DNA of 64,000 bases from positions 186,001 through 250,000 of the forward strand of contig NZ_CP041239.1 in NCBI RefSeq assembly GCF_013488225.1. Reading direction: 5' to 3'. This document shows, one piece after another, positions 43,662-53,700 of the stretch. The stretch comes from Sinorhizobium mexicanum (GTDB taxonomy: Bacteria; Pseudomonadota; Alphaproteobacteria; Rhizobiales; Rhizobiaceae). The notes beneath the pieces were generated by a model. The model did no database searches. It was not told the origin of the DNA and was given only the letters and a program-made list of their open reading frames with translations. How positions within the stretch are numbered: position 1 is the first letter of the stretch; each line of letters starts with the position of its first letter. The translations under genes were made by a program, and so were the position numbers.

Positions 43662-45071
43662 TCACGACCCCGACCACTGCCACTCCGCGGACCCCGAGGT
43701 GATTGATCCGCTGGCGATGTGTTCTGAAAGGTTTGCCCAAATCGGATCCCTGGTAAAGCTTGCAAGGTCACCGCTCGATTGCGCCAAGGGAATCGTCGCG
43801 TATTCGGCAAGGGGTGCCGCGGCTCCTCCGAAAAGCTCGAGCTCCCGGAACGGATAACCGCTGAGAGGCTTCAAGACACGATGGCCCCAAAGCCCGGGCC
43901 GGTTGTCCCCGCGCAGCTCAGTCAGGAGATCGAAATTACCTGATTGCTCAAGCCCGACCGCGGTAAGATAGCGCATAAGCGGGTAGTAGATCGTCTGACG
44001 ACATCCCCCAAGCGCTCTCACGCCGGGCAAAATGGACGTCACCAGAAATACAGTATACAGGCTCGGCACGATCGCTCGCTGCCGAAGCGCTGCTGCGATA
44101 ACGTCCGGCCGGAACTTCACTTCGAAACTCGACGGGGCGGGGGCCCTGAGGGCGTTGTCCTGGAGGCGGAGCGGAACAATCCTACCTTGTCCCGAGCGCC
44201 AGAAGAGATCGGTCGTTCTGCGGACCCAACCCTGCCACGGTCCACTGTTCAGGCTATCCATCGCGTTGAGGATGCTCTCCGCAACCTTTCCGTCTCCGAT
44301 GAAACAAGCCGACATCCAGGACTCCGCGTCGTCGAGATGGTCGGCGACCAGGTCTGCTATGTCGAAATCATCGAGCTGAAGCAGCTTGATGGGGGAGGGG
44401 AGCGTGCCGCGCCAGAGGGTTTGATTGCCCGCCCTGATTGCGTCGGCCGCAGAAGCAAATTCATCCGAGGGCAGTTTGGCGAGGAGACGGGCGGCAGAGG
44501 CATTTGCTGCCGTATCGCCTTTGGCATTCGAAAAAGCGAAGCGAAAGGGACCATTCAAACCGCAGATGCTGAATGAATCCATTCGGCTCCGGGGTAAGCC
44601 GAAGACATTGAGGGGCTCATCTTGAAGCCAGAGCCAGCCGGGACCCTTCTTTGCCTTTTCCGAGAAACTGACCGTCGACGCGTGATACGTGATGTACCAT
44701 TCGCGGCTATGGACCGTCAGGCCCATCAGACTGAACAGATGCGTGTAGAACGCATCTGGCTCGATCAGCAGCAGACAATGGGGACCGGTCTGGAGCACCG
44801 GTGACGCCATCAACTCAAAGCTGGCGCTTCGAGCTTCCTCAAGGTCGTAGCCGGACCTCCGCGCCGCTCGTTCGATGCAGCCGCGCAGCACCTCCATTGC
44901 ATGACGACGCACAGAACACTCGGAATGGAATCTCTCGACGTCGTACGCACGCGACGCGTAGTCCCGAAGAGGACGCTTCCAATAGGGGGTGAGATGCGGC
45001 ATCAAGGAAGACAACGCGCATCGCACGTCGGCTGCGCTGCAATGCTCGCCGGCCTTTGCGGTTGCCGTCAT
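43662..45071 (-). CDS. protein of unknown function, 469 residues
   Basis: A soluble, mostly globular protein without signal peptide or membrane segment, which I do not recognise. Noted blocks are the N-terminal RDYASRAYDVERFHSE, a tryptophan-rich centre (KGPGWLWLQDEPLNVFGL), SACFIGDGKVAESILNAMDS, and the C-terminal TIYYPLMRYLTAVGLEQSG. The length and mixed composition suggest an enzyme. It begins one base after the methyltransferase stop codon and is followed by the GNAT gene, so it should be co-produced with both. Confidence 0.75.
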   Translation of the reverse strand: MTATAKAGEHCSAADVRCALSSLMPHLTPYWKRPLRDYASRAYDVERFHSECSVRRHAMEVLRGCIERAARRSGYDLEEARSASFELMASPVLQTGPHCLLLIEPDAFYTHLFSLMGLTVHSREWYITYHASTVSFSEKAKKGPGWLWLQDEPLNVFGLPRSRMDSFSICGLNGPFRFAFSNAKGDTAANASAARLLAKLPSDEFASAADAIRAGNQTLWRGTLPSPIKLLQLDDFDIADLVADHLDDAESWMSACFIGDGKVAESILNAMDSLNSGPWQGWVRRTTDLFWRSGQGRIVPLRLQDNALRAPAPSSFEVKFRPDVIAAALRQRAIVPSLYTVFLVTSILPGVRALGGCRQTIYYPLMRYLTAVGLEQSGNFDLLTELRGDNRPGLWGHRVLKPLSGYPFRELELFGGAAAPLAEYATIPLAQSSGDLASFTRDPIWANLSEHIASGSITSGSAEWQWSGS

Positions 45072-45072
45072 C

Positions 45073-46140
45073 TCATGACGCCATGCGCCTCGGCGCGAGC
45101 AGCATCATGGTGTTCGCGCTGCGCCACGTCAGATCAGGACCCAACGCCTCTACCTCGGTATCGACGATCGCGACCGGTAAATTTTCGTAGCAATAGCCTG
45201 GTGGAATTGCCGGCTTCAACATCAACGAAATCAATTCCACCATGGAAGCCCGGGAATTGGATGACACGATAGTGTAGAAGTTCCCGCTGTTCCAGGTTAG
45301 CACCGAATATCGAAAAAACGCCCTCAGAGCGGCTATCGTGGTTACCAGATCGACTTGAAGATCCGTCATCGTGTTCAGGACTTCATCCTTTTTCTCGGAG
45401 ATGTGACCTGTCGAGAAGAATCGAGACTTGAAAAGCTCATCCTTCTGCCGCTCGCGTTCCTCATAGATGTCGCGGTCTTCATGCGCGAGCTTCTGCACCT
45501 GCACGAGGAGACCGCCAGGCCGTAGGCGAGGCACGACGAACTCCAGCTGCTTTAGCCGGTCACGGTCGTACATCTGAAACGTCGTGTCCTCCAACAGCAC
45601 GTCAAAACCGCTGCGAAATGGGAGAAGATCCTCGTCGGTCGCATATCGGGCGTCGTCCAACTCAAAGAATGGTCCGTGGAAGAAGTGCGCGTGCTCGCTT
45701 CCCCGGTTCGCAAAGAAGGATGTACGATTGGCTGCCGTCGGACTGCAGCAGAGCGCCTTGATGCGGCCATTGCCAAGCGTGGCAAGCGTGCGCGCAAGGC
45801 AACCTGTGCCCGTGCCCAGCGTGTATATTGTCGTTGGGGAGGCGCTGCGGGCCCAGGTCCTCAGGCCGAAAGAAAGTATCGCTGCACCCAGGCGGCATTC
45901 CTCTTCGAGCCTATAAGGGATGCTGGCAAAGTAATGGTTGTCAAAATGGCCCCAAAGACGCCGATGCGTATCCGCAAAGACCGCGCCCTCGAGATCGAAG
46001 TCGAGCATGCTCATGTCGAGTTGCGGCTCGGCAAGGTCCGGTGCTCCGCCCTGTCCGCTTGCGGTCCTTTCGAAGAACGCTGCGAATGATGTGAGCCTAG
46101 GAGCGTTTCGCCAGTGTTCAATTGTTAGTCGATTCACCAT
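45073..46140 (-). CDS. SAM-dependent methyltransferase-like protein
   Basis: A 355-residue protein starting at ATG 46140, supported by GGAGGT at five bases. A Rossmann-type SAM site is visible at about residues 105-117 (IYTLGTGTGCLARTLA), followed by KALCCSP, FDVLLEDTTFQMYD (motif II/III region) and LRPGGLLVQVQKL. The substrate is not predictable; the extra helical region after residue 230 may form the acceptor site. It is the first gene after the lux-box-like dyad, 88 bases away, and heads the three-gene operon. Confidence 0.75.
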   Translation of the reverse strand: MVNRLTIEHWRNAPRLTSFAAFFERTASGQGGAPDLAEPQLDMSMLDFDLEGAVFADTHRRLWGHFDNHYFASIPYRLEEECRLGAAILSFGLRTWARSASPTTIYTLGTGTGCLARTLATLGNGRIKALCCSPTAANRTSFFANRGSEHAHFFHGPFFELDDARYATDEDLLPFRSGFDVLLEDTTFQMYDRDRLKQLEFVVPRLRPGGLLVQVQKLAHEDRDIYEERERQKDELFKSRFFSTGHISEKKDEVLNTMTDLQVDLVTTIAALRAFFRYSVLTWNSGNFYTIVSSNSRASMVELISLMLKPAIPPGYCYENLPVAIVDTEVEALGPDLTWRSANTMMLLAPRRMAS

Positions 46141-46227
46141 AGCCACCTCCCAATATAGCCGGCGGGGTGACGCCGGCATCTGCCTTTCGTCCGGACACTA
46201 TCTGTGGACTCAAGCGAGGGGGCAGCC

Positions 46228-46251
46228 AATCTACCGAAATCGGTAGATTGA
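46228..46251. promoter_or_regulatory. lux/tra-box-like perfect inverted repeat
   Basis: The arms CAATCTACCGA and TCGGTAGATTG are exact reverse complements separated by AA. An imperfection-free 24-bp dyad of this size is typical for sites bound by AHL-type LuxR dimers. It lies downstream of the luxR-type gene and 88 bases upstream of the methyltransferase start, the expected place for an activator site of that operon. Confidence 0.8.
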
Positions 46252-46305
46252 TCTCTCCGGGGAAGTCTGTGGCGATACACGGGCCGCCAATGCGATCGAG
46301 CGCGG

Positions 46306-47088
46306 TCAGATTTGGATCAATTCGAGGAAGCTTGCTTTGGCAACGGCCTGATGGCTTGTAGAGGCACCAAGTTTGAGCCTTGCCGACCGCAGGTACAACT
46401 TCACCGAATTTTCTGAGATGTCCAGGTCCCCTGCTATCTGTTTGGAAATCCTACCTGCTGCAAGCAGCTGAAGGCACTGGCTCTCGCGCCTGGCGAGTTT
46501 CCGATAGCGGCCGACCTCTCGAAGGCCGCTAACAGAAAGCACCGCCTCATGAAGATACTGGGAAAGGATCTGCAGCTCGTGAATGATCGAAGCTCGTAGC
46601 CGCGACCAATCGCGCTTGGGCAGGTTCGAGCTCACGGAGAAGAGACAGCGTTCGCCTTTCGGACCTCGGATAGGGATCGATAAGCCATGGGGGCCAATAT
46701 CGTGGGAACGCGCTTCCTTAAATATACGGTAGACCTGTGTTGACCGTCGATCGAGAGTGGACCAGTCCACCGGGAGGAAGCCCCAACGGACGACGTCAAT
46801 CACCGGATCTATGTCGAAATAGTGATTGTCGACGTATATCTCGGTCCACGTGTCTGGATAGGTCGTACAGTAATAGGGGTACAAACCCGACGGGCCTCCG
46901 CTGCAAACTACAAGAAATGTCATGTGCGACAGCCCGTACCGCGCGCAAAGTTCATCCAGTGCAGGGTGAAGGTCGCCGCGGTCTTTCGCCGATTTCAACG
47001 TCCCCAGGGACGATGACAGTCGACGATTGTCGACCACCGGAAGAATGCTTCGGTTTGCTGCCATTTCGCTCTGTCTCGAATTTGACAC
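46306..47088 (-). CDS. LuxR-family regulator with autoinducer-binding domain (LuxR solo)
   Basis: A 260-residue regulator. The N-terminal autoinducer domain retains the AHL-contact residues in the TraR spacing: Trp and Tyr in TWTEIYVDNHYF, then Asp-Pro nine residues after the Tyr (DIDPVI) and Trp 15 residues after the Asp (VDWS). The C-terminal GerE helix-turn-helix is LARRESQCLQLLAAGRISKQ through SENSVKLYLRSARLKLGA. No LuxI-type synthase is in the window, so it is a solo here. It lies immediately upstream of the dyad and methyltransferase operon on the same strand. Confidence 0.93.
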   Translation of the reverse strand: MSNSRQSEMAANRSILPVVDNRRLSSSLGTLKSAKDRGDLHPALDELCARYGLSHMTFLVVCSGGPSGLYPYYCTTYPDTWTEIYVDNHYFDIDPVIDVVRWGFLPVDWSTLDRRSTQVYRIFKEARSHDIGPHGLSIPIRGPKGERCLFSVSSNLPKRDWSRLRASIIHELQILSQYLHEAVLSVSGLREVGRYRKLARRESQCLQLLAAGRISKQIAGDLDISENSVKLYLRSARLKLGASTSHQAVAKASFLELIQI

Positions 47089-47560
47089 TTCAGATCGGAG
47101 AACCGGATCCTAACGGCAGCGCTACGGCAGCGAAATTGTAGGAAATACGAGTGGCGGAAATGGGCAAAGGGATAAACGACGCCGCGCGTCTTGTATCTGA
47201 ACGTCGGAACGGGGTCTCGTCACCGCCGCGCGAGCTTGCGAGATCGACGATTGCGATGCCATGTTTCCGCTGCAGCACGGACATGGGGACGAGTTTCATC
47301 ATGGAAACGCCGCGGCTTACCGAAAGGAGCGCGGCCGCGTGACATCATCGATCCCTATCTGCATCTAGGCGCGATCAAGGTGAAGACGCGGGATTCGCGG
47401 CGTTCCGCCCAGCGACGCATATGTTTGCTGAACCATCAGACCGCGTGGAGCCGCAAGGCATCGGCCACAACCTTGAATACTGGGGTTCTGATGTCGGCTT
47501 CGATAATAGACGAAGTACCCGGCGAAAGGTGGCGCCCAAGGCTTCGAGGTTAAGGCGTGG
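47089..47560. other. gene-free stretch
   Basis: Short overlapping frames on both strands lack motifs. The promoter of the luxR-type gene should lie at the 47089-47200 end. I see no further dyad matching the one at 46228. Confidence 0.5.
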
Positions 47561-48199
47561 CTATTTTTTTTGTAAGACCGACGATCGCCTTCGTCGCGCC
47601 TCCTCGTGCATATTTACAGGAGTCGTAGCCAGGACACGCGTTACCAACGAGGTGAGGAAGCGGCCCGGTGAAAGTTCGTCAGGAGTGTGATCTTCGAGGA
47701 TCGTTACCTTAGGTAGCCCTTCAACGATGGTATCGATCGTGGCGTCAGTGAGCTTCGGTCCCTCATCCTCTGACGGTTCCGGCACTGGTTCCGGCCCGGG
47801 CTCCAGTATTCCGTCGGTAGGGGCTTCTTCGCCGGTTTCCGGTAGTGCCACGTCGTCCGAATATTCCATTAAGACAAGACAACTTGAATGGTATGCATCG
47901 TCCTCACGCCCGAGCTTCACCAGCAGGTCGAACAGCCAATCTGCGGTCTTGGGTTCCCGTGCAAGGATGTCAGAGCGGAGGCCGAACATGAAGCCTAGTG
48001 CTGCTAGCGGATGCCGCAAGCGAAGGTTCTTGGCGTCGCCGTATGATTCCTCAATTCTGTTGGGTGCGTTCTTGCCATACGAGGAGTCCATGCGTTTCGT
48101 TGAAACGAGCAACTCAGGCCCGGTGGCCCAGTCCGTGATGATCACATCGACCTGTTTCAGGTAGTTCTTGCCGAGTATGGCGGCCGAGGACGAGGTCAC
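47561..48199 (-). CDS. restriction-endonuclease-like protein, probably N-terminally truncated
   Basis: A 212-residue frame from GTG 48199. The block KQVDVIITDWATGPELLVSTKRMDSS has the D...E-x(3)-K pattern of PD-(D/E)XK nucleases, followed by ESYGDAKNLRLRHPLAALGF. Open frame continues about 100 bases upstream of the GTG without a start codon before a TGA, in protein-like sequence (PKVESRLSSKTSIPG), which suggests that the true N-terminus was lost. The C-terminal third is proline/glutamate-rich. No methylase is adjacent. Activity is doubtful. Confidence 0.5.
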   Translation of the reverse strand: MTSSSAAILGKNYLKQVDVIITDWATGPELLVSTKRMDSSYGKNAPNRIEESYGDAKNLRLRHPLAALGFMFGLRSDILAREPKTADWLFDLLVKLGREDDAYHSSCLVLMEYSDDVALPETGEEAPTDGILEPGPEPVPEPSEDEGPKLTDATIDTIVEGLPKVTILEDHTPDELSPGRFLTSLVTRVLATTPVNMHEEARRRRSSVLQKK

Positions 48200-48450
48200 G
48201 CCCGGAATGGAAGTTTTCGACGATAGACGAGATTCGACCTTAGGCTGAATGGCGACGGGGAGCGACTTTAACCGTCTGAAATCGTGGACAGGAGATTCTC
48301 ACGATTAACTGCAAAGGGACTGGTCAAGGTCCGTCTGGTTCGAGCCCAATGGCAGAAAGTGATGCCGGTTTAATATGTCGCGCCGGTCTGACGAAAATGT
48401 GAGCTCGGTCATCTTTTCCGGCGCCGCACAATATGCGATGTCTTCCGGCC

Positions 48451-48801
48451 ATGAGACGTTGGTCCCTCATTTCCCGCCTGCTCTCGATCGTTGCGATCCT
48501 GGGCCTGCTGATCGCACCGATGGTGACGCCCTCGGCAGCAGCGGCTGCGCAGCCAGTGACGCAGATGACGGACGTGGGCGCAATGCCGGATGACATGTCT
48601 TGCCCGGATGAAAAACAGTCTCTGCCTTGCCAGAAGTCCTGCCCGCTTGCGACCATCTGCATGGCCAAATGCGTCCCAGGAGTGACCCAACGGGAGTTCG
48701 CCCTGTTTCGTCCTGATCGCGCCGTCAATGTAGACCGCTACATGGATCGGATGCGCGATCCGACGATCGGCGCGCCACCGGACCGACCTCCACGAACCTG
48801 A
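48451..48801 (+). CDS. exported Cys/Met-rich small protein of the Cus locus
   Basis: A 116-residue protein beginning MRRWSLISRLLSIVAILGLL, a signal or anchor segment, followed by a mature part rich in Cys and Met: MSCPDEKQSLPCQKSCP and TICMAKC. Such clusters suggest soft-metal (Cu, Ag) binding in the periplasm. It is the first plus-strand gene before FixH-like, CusB and CusA genes. An ATG at 48433 in the same frame is an alternative start. No family name is known to me. Confidence 0.65.
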   Translation: MRRWSLISRLLSIVAILGLLIAPMVTPSAAAAAQPVTQMTDVGAMPDDMSCPDEKQSLPCQKSCPLATICMAKCVPGVTQREFALFRPDRAVNVDRYMDRMRDPTIGAPPDRPPRT

Positions 48802-48926
48802 GTTCATCGTGGCCTTTCCAGGCCCTGTCAGCCGTTCGGCCTGGCGCCGGGCGGTGAATGCATGGCCTTGCGCCATAGCCATTCCGTGCATCCGCACGAA
48901 CCAACGATGAATTTGGGAAAACAACA

Positions 48927-49334
48927 ATGACGCTTTTCACTTTGAAGCCCGCGGCGGCCGCGGCGCTGATCGGCCTGACGTTCACGGGCCTTTCATCCAA
49001 CGCCTGGGCTGGCATACAGGACTATGAATTCCAGCTCGTCGAAAGCGAGATCAAGCAGGGCAGTGAGGCTGAGATCGCCGTGCGGCTTGTCGACAAACGC
49101 TCCGGCAAGGCTGTCCCCGACGCCGTCATCTTCGCGCAGCGCGTCGATATGGCGCCGGACGGCATGGAGATGATGGCGGCGCCGATCGAAGCCCTTCCCT
49201 CGGTCGAGCCCGGCATCTACCGCTTCAAGGCGCAGATCTCCATGGCTGGCGGCTGGCGGCTGTCGCTCGGCGCCAAGGTCCAGGGCGAGACCGAGACCCT
49301 CGAAAACAAGCTCGAGTTCAAGGCTATCCCATGA
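48927..49334 (+). CDS. FixH-like exported protein of the Cus locus
   Basis: A 135-residue protein with a signal peptide (about 1-28, ending SNAWAG) and an immunoglobulin-like FixH/YtkA domain: LVESEIKQGSEAEIAVRLVD, MAPDGMEMMAAPIEAL and IYRFKAQISMAGGWRLSLGAK. The Met-rich loop could bind copper. Its stop codon overlaps the CusB start by four bases, so it is translated with the pump. Related small proteins often precede cusB in alphaproteobacteria. Confidence 0.82.
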   Translation: MTLFTLKPAAAAALIGLTFTGLSSNAWAGIQDYEFQLVESEIKQGSEAEIAVRLVDKRSGKAVPDAVIFAQRVDMAPDGMEMMAAPIEALPSVEPGIYRFKAQISMAGGWRLSLGAKVQGETETLENKLEFKAIP

Positions 49335-50776
49335 GTCGCGCCGGTCGAACCGGCCTCACCCTCGTCGCCATCGTGGCGGCGGGGGCTGGAGGCCTTTGGG
49401 CTGGGCAGCGTGGTGTCGCGCTGCCTGACCTTTCGTGGCTTCGTTCCATCGCCGGCGCCGAAAGCGTCGCCGCAGCCGCCGTGAAGGCCGAGCCGGCGGG
49501 ATCCGGGCCAATCATCTACTATCGCGATCCGGACGGTCGTCCGGCTTATTCGGCAACACCGAGGAAGACCACTGATGGCCGGGATTTCGTGGCCGTCGGG
49601 CAGGGTGAGGACGTCAGCTTTGACGCGGCGAAGGCGAAGCCCGCTGAAGTGACGTCCGTACCGGCGCCAGGGGACAAGAAAATCCTCTACTACCGCAATC
49701 CGATGGGACTGCCCGATACCTCCTCGACGCCGAAGAAGGACCCGATGGGGATGGATTACATCCCCGTCTACGAGGGCGAGGGTGAGGACAGTTCCACGGT
49801 CAAGGTTTCGTCGGGCAAGCTGCAGCGGACGGGCGTACGCACGGCCGAGGTCGGGCTTTCCCGTGTAGATCGCAGCATTCGCGTACCCGGAACCGTGGTG
49901 ATCGATGAGCGCCGGATCAACGTCGTCACCATGCGTGCCGACGCCTTTGTCGAGGACGTGGCGAATGTCACCACAGGCGACAGGGTTTCGAAAGGACAGA
50001 GCCTGTTCCGCTTCTTCTCGAAGGAGGTCGCATCTGCCGGAGCGGAGTTTGTGACCGAGCAGCGAATGGAACGGAGCACAGATGACGGGTCGGGCGGCGC
50101 GCTGAAGCTTGTCAATCTCGGCCTATCGAGAGAATTGATCGCAGCAATCAGGCGCGATCTGAAGGTGCCGTCGCGCATCTCCTATGACGCGCCGGCCGAC
50201 GGCGTGGTGATGGAGCGAGGGGCGACGGCAGGCATGATGGCAAAGCCAGGCGATCTCTTGTTCCGGATCGTGGATACCTCGCATATGTGGGTTGTGGCAG
50301 ATGTGCCCGAACATCAGCTCGATTCCATGCGGGTCGGCGCCGAGGCAAACGTCACGGTGCGCAGCCTGCCGGGCAAGGTTTTCAAAGGCAACGTCGCCCT
50401 GATCTATCCCCAAATCCAGGAAGAGACGCGAACGGCCAAGGTCCGAATCGAACTGCCCAACCGGGACGGTCTGCTTCTTGCCAATATGTATGCGGACGTC
50501 GAAATCAACGCCGGCGAAAATGAGCCGGTCGTTGCGGTCCCGAACAGCGCGATCATCGACACCGGCACGCGACGGATCGTTTTCCTCGACCGCGGGGACG
50601 GGCGCTTCGAGCCACGCGATGTCAAGCTCGGCATGCGGGGAGAAGACCGGACGGAGGTCACCGAAGGTCTCAAGGCCGGCGACCGTGTCGTCGTTGCGGC
50701 AAATTTCCTGCTCGATGCCGAGAGCAATCTCAACGCGGCGCTCAATGCGCTTGAGCCTGGGGAGGGAAGGCCGTGA
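49331..50776 (+). CDS. cusB: RND efflux periplasmic adaptor, CusB type
   Basis: A 481-residue membrane-fusion protein with an N-terminal anchor (about 8-28). Two heavy-metal-binding domains follow in tandem: a first, degenerate copy (IIYYRDPDGRPAYSATPRK, lacking the methionines) and a second intact one (YYRNPMGLPDTSSTPKKDPM and GMDYIPVY). The lipoyl/barrel-sandwich and beta-barrel parts come next (SFVEDV-type region to ERGATAGMMAKPGDLLFRI, NVTVRSLPGK). It links the inner-membrane CusA pump to an outer-membrane channel and hands over Cu or Ag. Coupled to cusA by a four-base overlap. Confidence 0.93.
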   Translation: MSRAGRTGLTLVAIVAAGAGGLWAGQRGVALPDLSWLRSIAGAESVAAAAVKAEPAGSGPIIYYRDPDGRPAYSATPRKTTDGRDFVAVGQGEDVSFDAAKAKPAEVTSVPAPGDKKILYYRNPMGLPDTSSTPKKDPMGMDYIPVYEGEGEDSSTVKVSSGKLQRTGVRTAEVGLSRVDRSIRVPGTVVIDERRINVVTMRADAFVEDVANVTTGDRVSKGQSLFRFFSKEVASAGAEFVTEQRMERSTDDGSGGALKLVNLGLSRELIAAIRRDLKVPSRISYDAPADGVVMERGATAGMMAKPGDLLFRIVDTSHMWVVADVPEHQLDSMRVGAEANVTVRSLPGKVFKGNVALIYPQIQEETRTAKVRIELPNRDGLLLANMYADVEINAGENEPVVAVPNSAIIDTGTRRIVFLDRGDGRFEPRDVKLGMRGEDRTEVTEGLKAGDRVVVAANFLLDAESNLNAALNALEPGEGRP

Positions 50777-53700
50777 TCGCCAACCTTATCGCCTGGTCGG
50801 CGCGCAATCTCGTCCTGATCTTCGTCGCCACCGCCTTTGCCGTCGCGGGCGGCCTTTATGCGCTGAAGACCCTGCCGCTCGACGCCATCCCCGACCTCTC
50901 CGATGTTCAGGTCATCGTCTACACCGATTATCCCGGCCAGGCGCCGCAGGTGGTGGAGGATCAAGTAACCTATCCGCTGACGACGGCGATGCTGACCGTG
51001 CCGAAGTCGAAGGTGGTGCGCGGCTTCTCCTTCTTCGGCGTCTCCTTCGTCTATGTGATCTTCGAGGATGGGACCGATCCCTATTGGGCGAGGAACCGCG
51101 TGTTCGAATATCTGAACGCGGCGGCTAAGCGGCTGCCACAGGGGGTCACGCCCGGGCTTGGACCGGATGCGACCGGCGTCGGCTGGGTCTATCAATATGC
51201 CGTCGTCGCCAAGGAGATGACCCTTGCCGAGCTGCGCTCGCTGCAGGACTGGCTGGTGCGCTTTGCCGCCTCGAAGGCGGAAGGTGTGGCCGAGGTGGCA
51301 AGCGTCGGCGGGTTCGTCAAGCAGTACAACATCGTCGTCGATCCCTCGCGGCTGCGGGCCCAGGGCATCTCGCTGTCGACGGTGCGCGATGCCGTGCGCG
51401 CCAGCAACCAGGATGTCGGCGGGCGCACGCTCGAACTGTCCGAGTTCGAATTCATGGTGCGCGGCCGCGGCTACATCAAATCGCCGGCCGATATTGAGAA
51501 CATTGTGCTCAAGTCGGAACGCGGCGCCCCGCTGCTGATCAAGGATGTCGCGCTGGTCGAGATCGGTCCTGACGAGCGGCGCGGCATCACCGAGCTCAAT
51601 GGCGAGGGCGAGGTGGCGAGCGGCATTGTCCTTCAGCGCTTTGGCGCCAATGCACTGAGCGTGATCGACAACGTCAAGCAGCGCTTGAGCGACATCGCCG
51701 GCAGCCTGCCGAAGGGCGCCGCGATCGTTCCGGTCTATGATCGCTCGCACCTGATCGAGGCGGCTATCGAAACACTCAAGCACACGCTTGTCGAGGAGAG
51801 CATCATCGTCGCGCTCGTCTGCGTTGTCTTCCTCTTGCATTTGCGCAGTGCCCTTGTCGCCATCCTGATGCTGCCGGTCGGCATCCTGATTGCCTTTGCG
51901 GCCATGCGGCTGATCGGGCTCGGCTCCAACATCATGAGCCTCGGGGGCATCGCGATTGCAGTCGGTGCGATGATCGACGCGGCGATCGTGATGATCGAGA
52001 ACGCTCACAAGCATTTGGAACGAGCGCCGCCTGGCAAGCCGCGCGTGCAGATCCTGATTGACGCGGCGAGCGAGGTCGGACCGGCGCTCTTCTTCAGCCT
52101 GCTGATCATCACCGTCTCCTTCCTGCCGATCTTCACGCTGGAATCGCAGGAAGGCAGGCTGTTCGGTCCGCTCGCTTTCACCAAGACCTTCGCGATGGCG
52201 GCAGCCGCACTCCTTTCGGTGACGCTGGTGCCGGCGTTGATGGTGATCTTCGTGCGCGGGCGGATCATTCCGGAGCACAAGAATCCGATCAACCGCTTCC
52301 TGATTTGGGTCTACCGACCGGTTATCCGGAGTGTGCTCAAGGCGAAGACGCTGACGATCCTGCTGGCGCTCGTCGTGCTCGGAGCGTCCGTTTGGCCGGC
52401 GCGTCAGCTCGGCTCGGAATTCATGCCGAGCCTCGATGAGGGCACGCTGATGTACATGCCGACGACGCTTCCGGGCCTGTCGGTGACCAAGGCGGCCGAA
52501 CTTTTGCAGATGCAGGATCGCATCATCAAATCGTTCCCGGAGGTCAACTCTGTGTACGGCAAGGCCGGACGCGCGGCGACAGCCACCGACCCGGCGCCGA
52601 CCGAGATGTTCGAGACGATCATCAACTTGAAGCCAAAAGGCGAATGGCGTCCGGGCATGACCATCGACAGCCTCAGGGCCGAGATGGACAAGGCGCTGCA
52701 GTTCCCTGGTGTCTCGAACGCCTGGACCATGCCGATCCGCGCTCGTATCGACATGCTGTCGACCGGCATCCGCACACCGGTCGGCGTCAAGGTCTTCGGT
52801 ACGGACCTCAATGAAATGGAGACGATCGCCCGGCGGATCGAAACGGTCCTGAAGACCGTTCCCGGCACCTCGAGCGCCTATGCCGAGCGGGTGATCGGCG
52901 GTTACTATCTCGACATCGTGCCGGATCGCGGGACGCTCGGCCGCTACGGCCTGGCCGTCGGCGACGTCCAGGATGTCATCGCCACCGCCCTTGGCGGCGA
53001 AACCGTGACCACGACCGTCGAGGGCCGCGAGCGCTATGGCGTCAATGTCCGCTATCCGCGCGATTTTCGCTCAAGTCCGCAGGCGATCGCGACCGAGGTG
53101 CAGGTGCCGCTCCCAGGCGGTGGCGCGGTTCCGCTCGGTGAGGTGGCGAAGGTGGAACTTACCCGTGGCGCCACCTCGATCCGCACCGAGAACGGGCAGC
53201 TTGCCACCTACATCTTCGTCGACATAACCGGGCGCGATCTCGGCGGTTACGTGGCAGAGGCGCGAGAAGCGGTCGCCAAAGCGGTCAAGCTTCCGCCCGG
53301 CTATTCGGTCGGCTGGAGCGGGCAGTTCGAGTATCTGGAAAGAGCTGAGGCGCGAATGAAGATTGTCGTCCCCGTGACGCTGTTGATCATCTTCCTGCTG
53401 CTTTATCTGAACTTCAAGGCGCTGGCCGAGACGCTGATCGTCATGCTGTCGCTGCCCTTCGCACTGGTGGGCGGCATCTGGCTGATGTGGTGGCTCGGCT
53501 TCAACATGTCGGTGGCGGTCGCCGTCGGCTTCATCGCGCTCGCGGGTGTTGCGGCGGAGACCGGCGTCGTCATGCTGATCTACCTTGAACAGGCGATGGC
53601 CGAGGTCAGGGAAGAGAGGACACGACAGGGCCGCGCCTTCACCAGATCCGACCTCTACGAGGCGATCATGCTCGGGGCGGTCGAACGCGTGCGACCGAAG

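Noticed and set aside
50404..52278. Minus-strand open frame of 624 codons opposite cusA
   Set aside because: It is antisense to strongly conserved cusA sequence, rich in Arg/Asp/Gln as expected from the complement of a high-GC gene, and has no domain or ribosome site.
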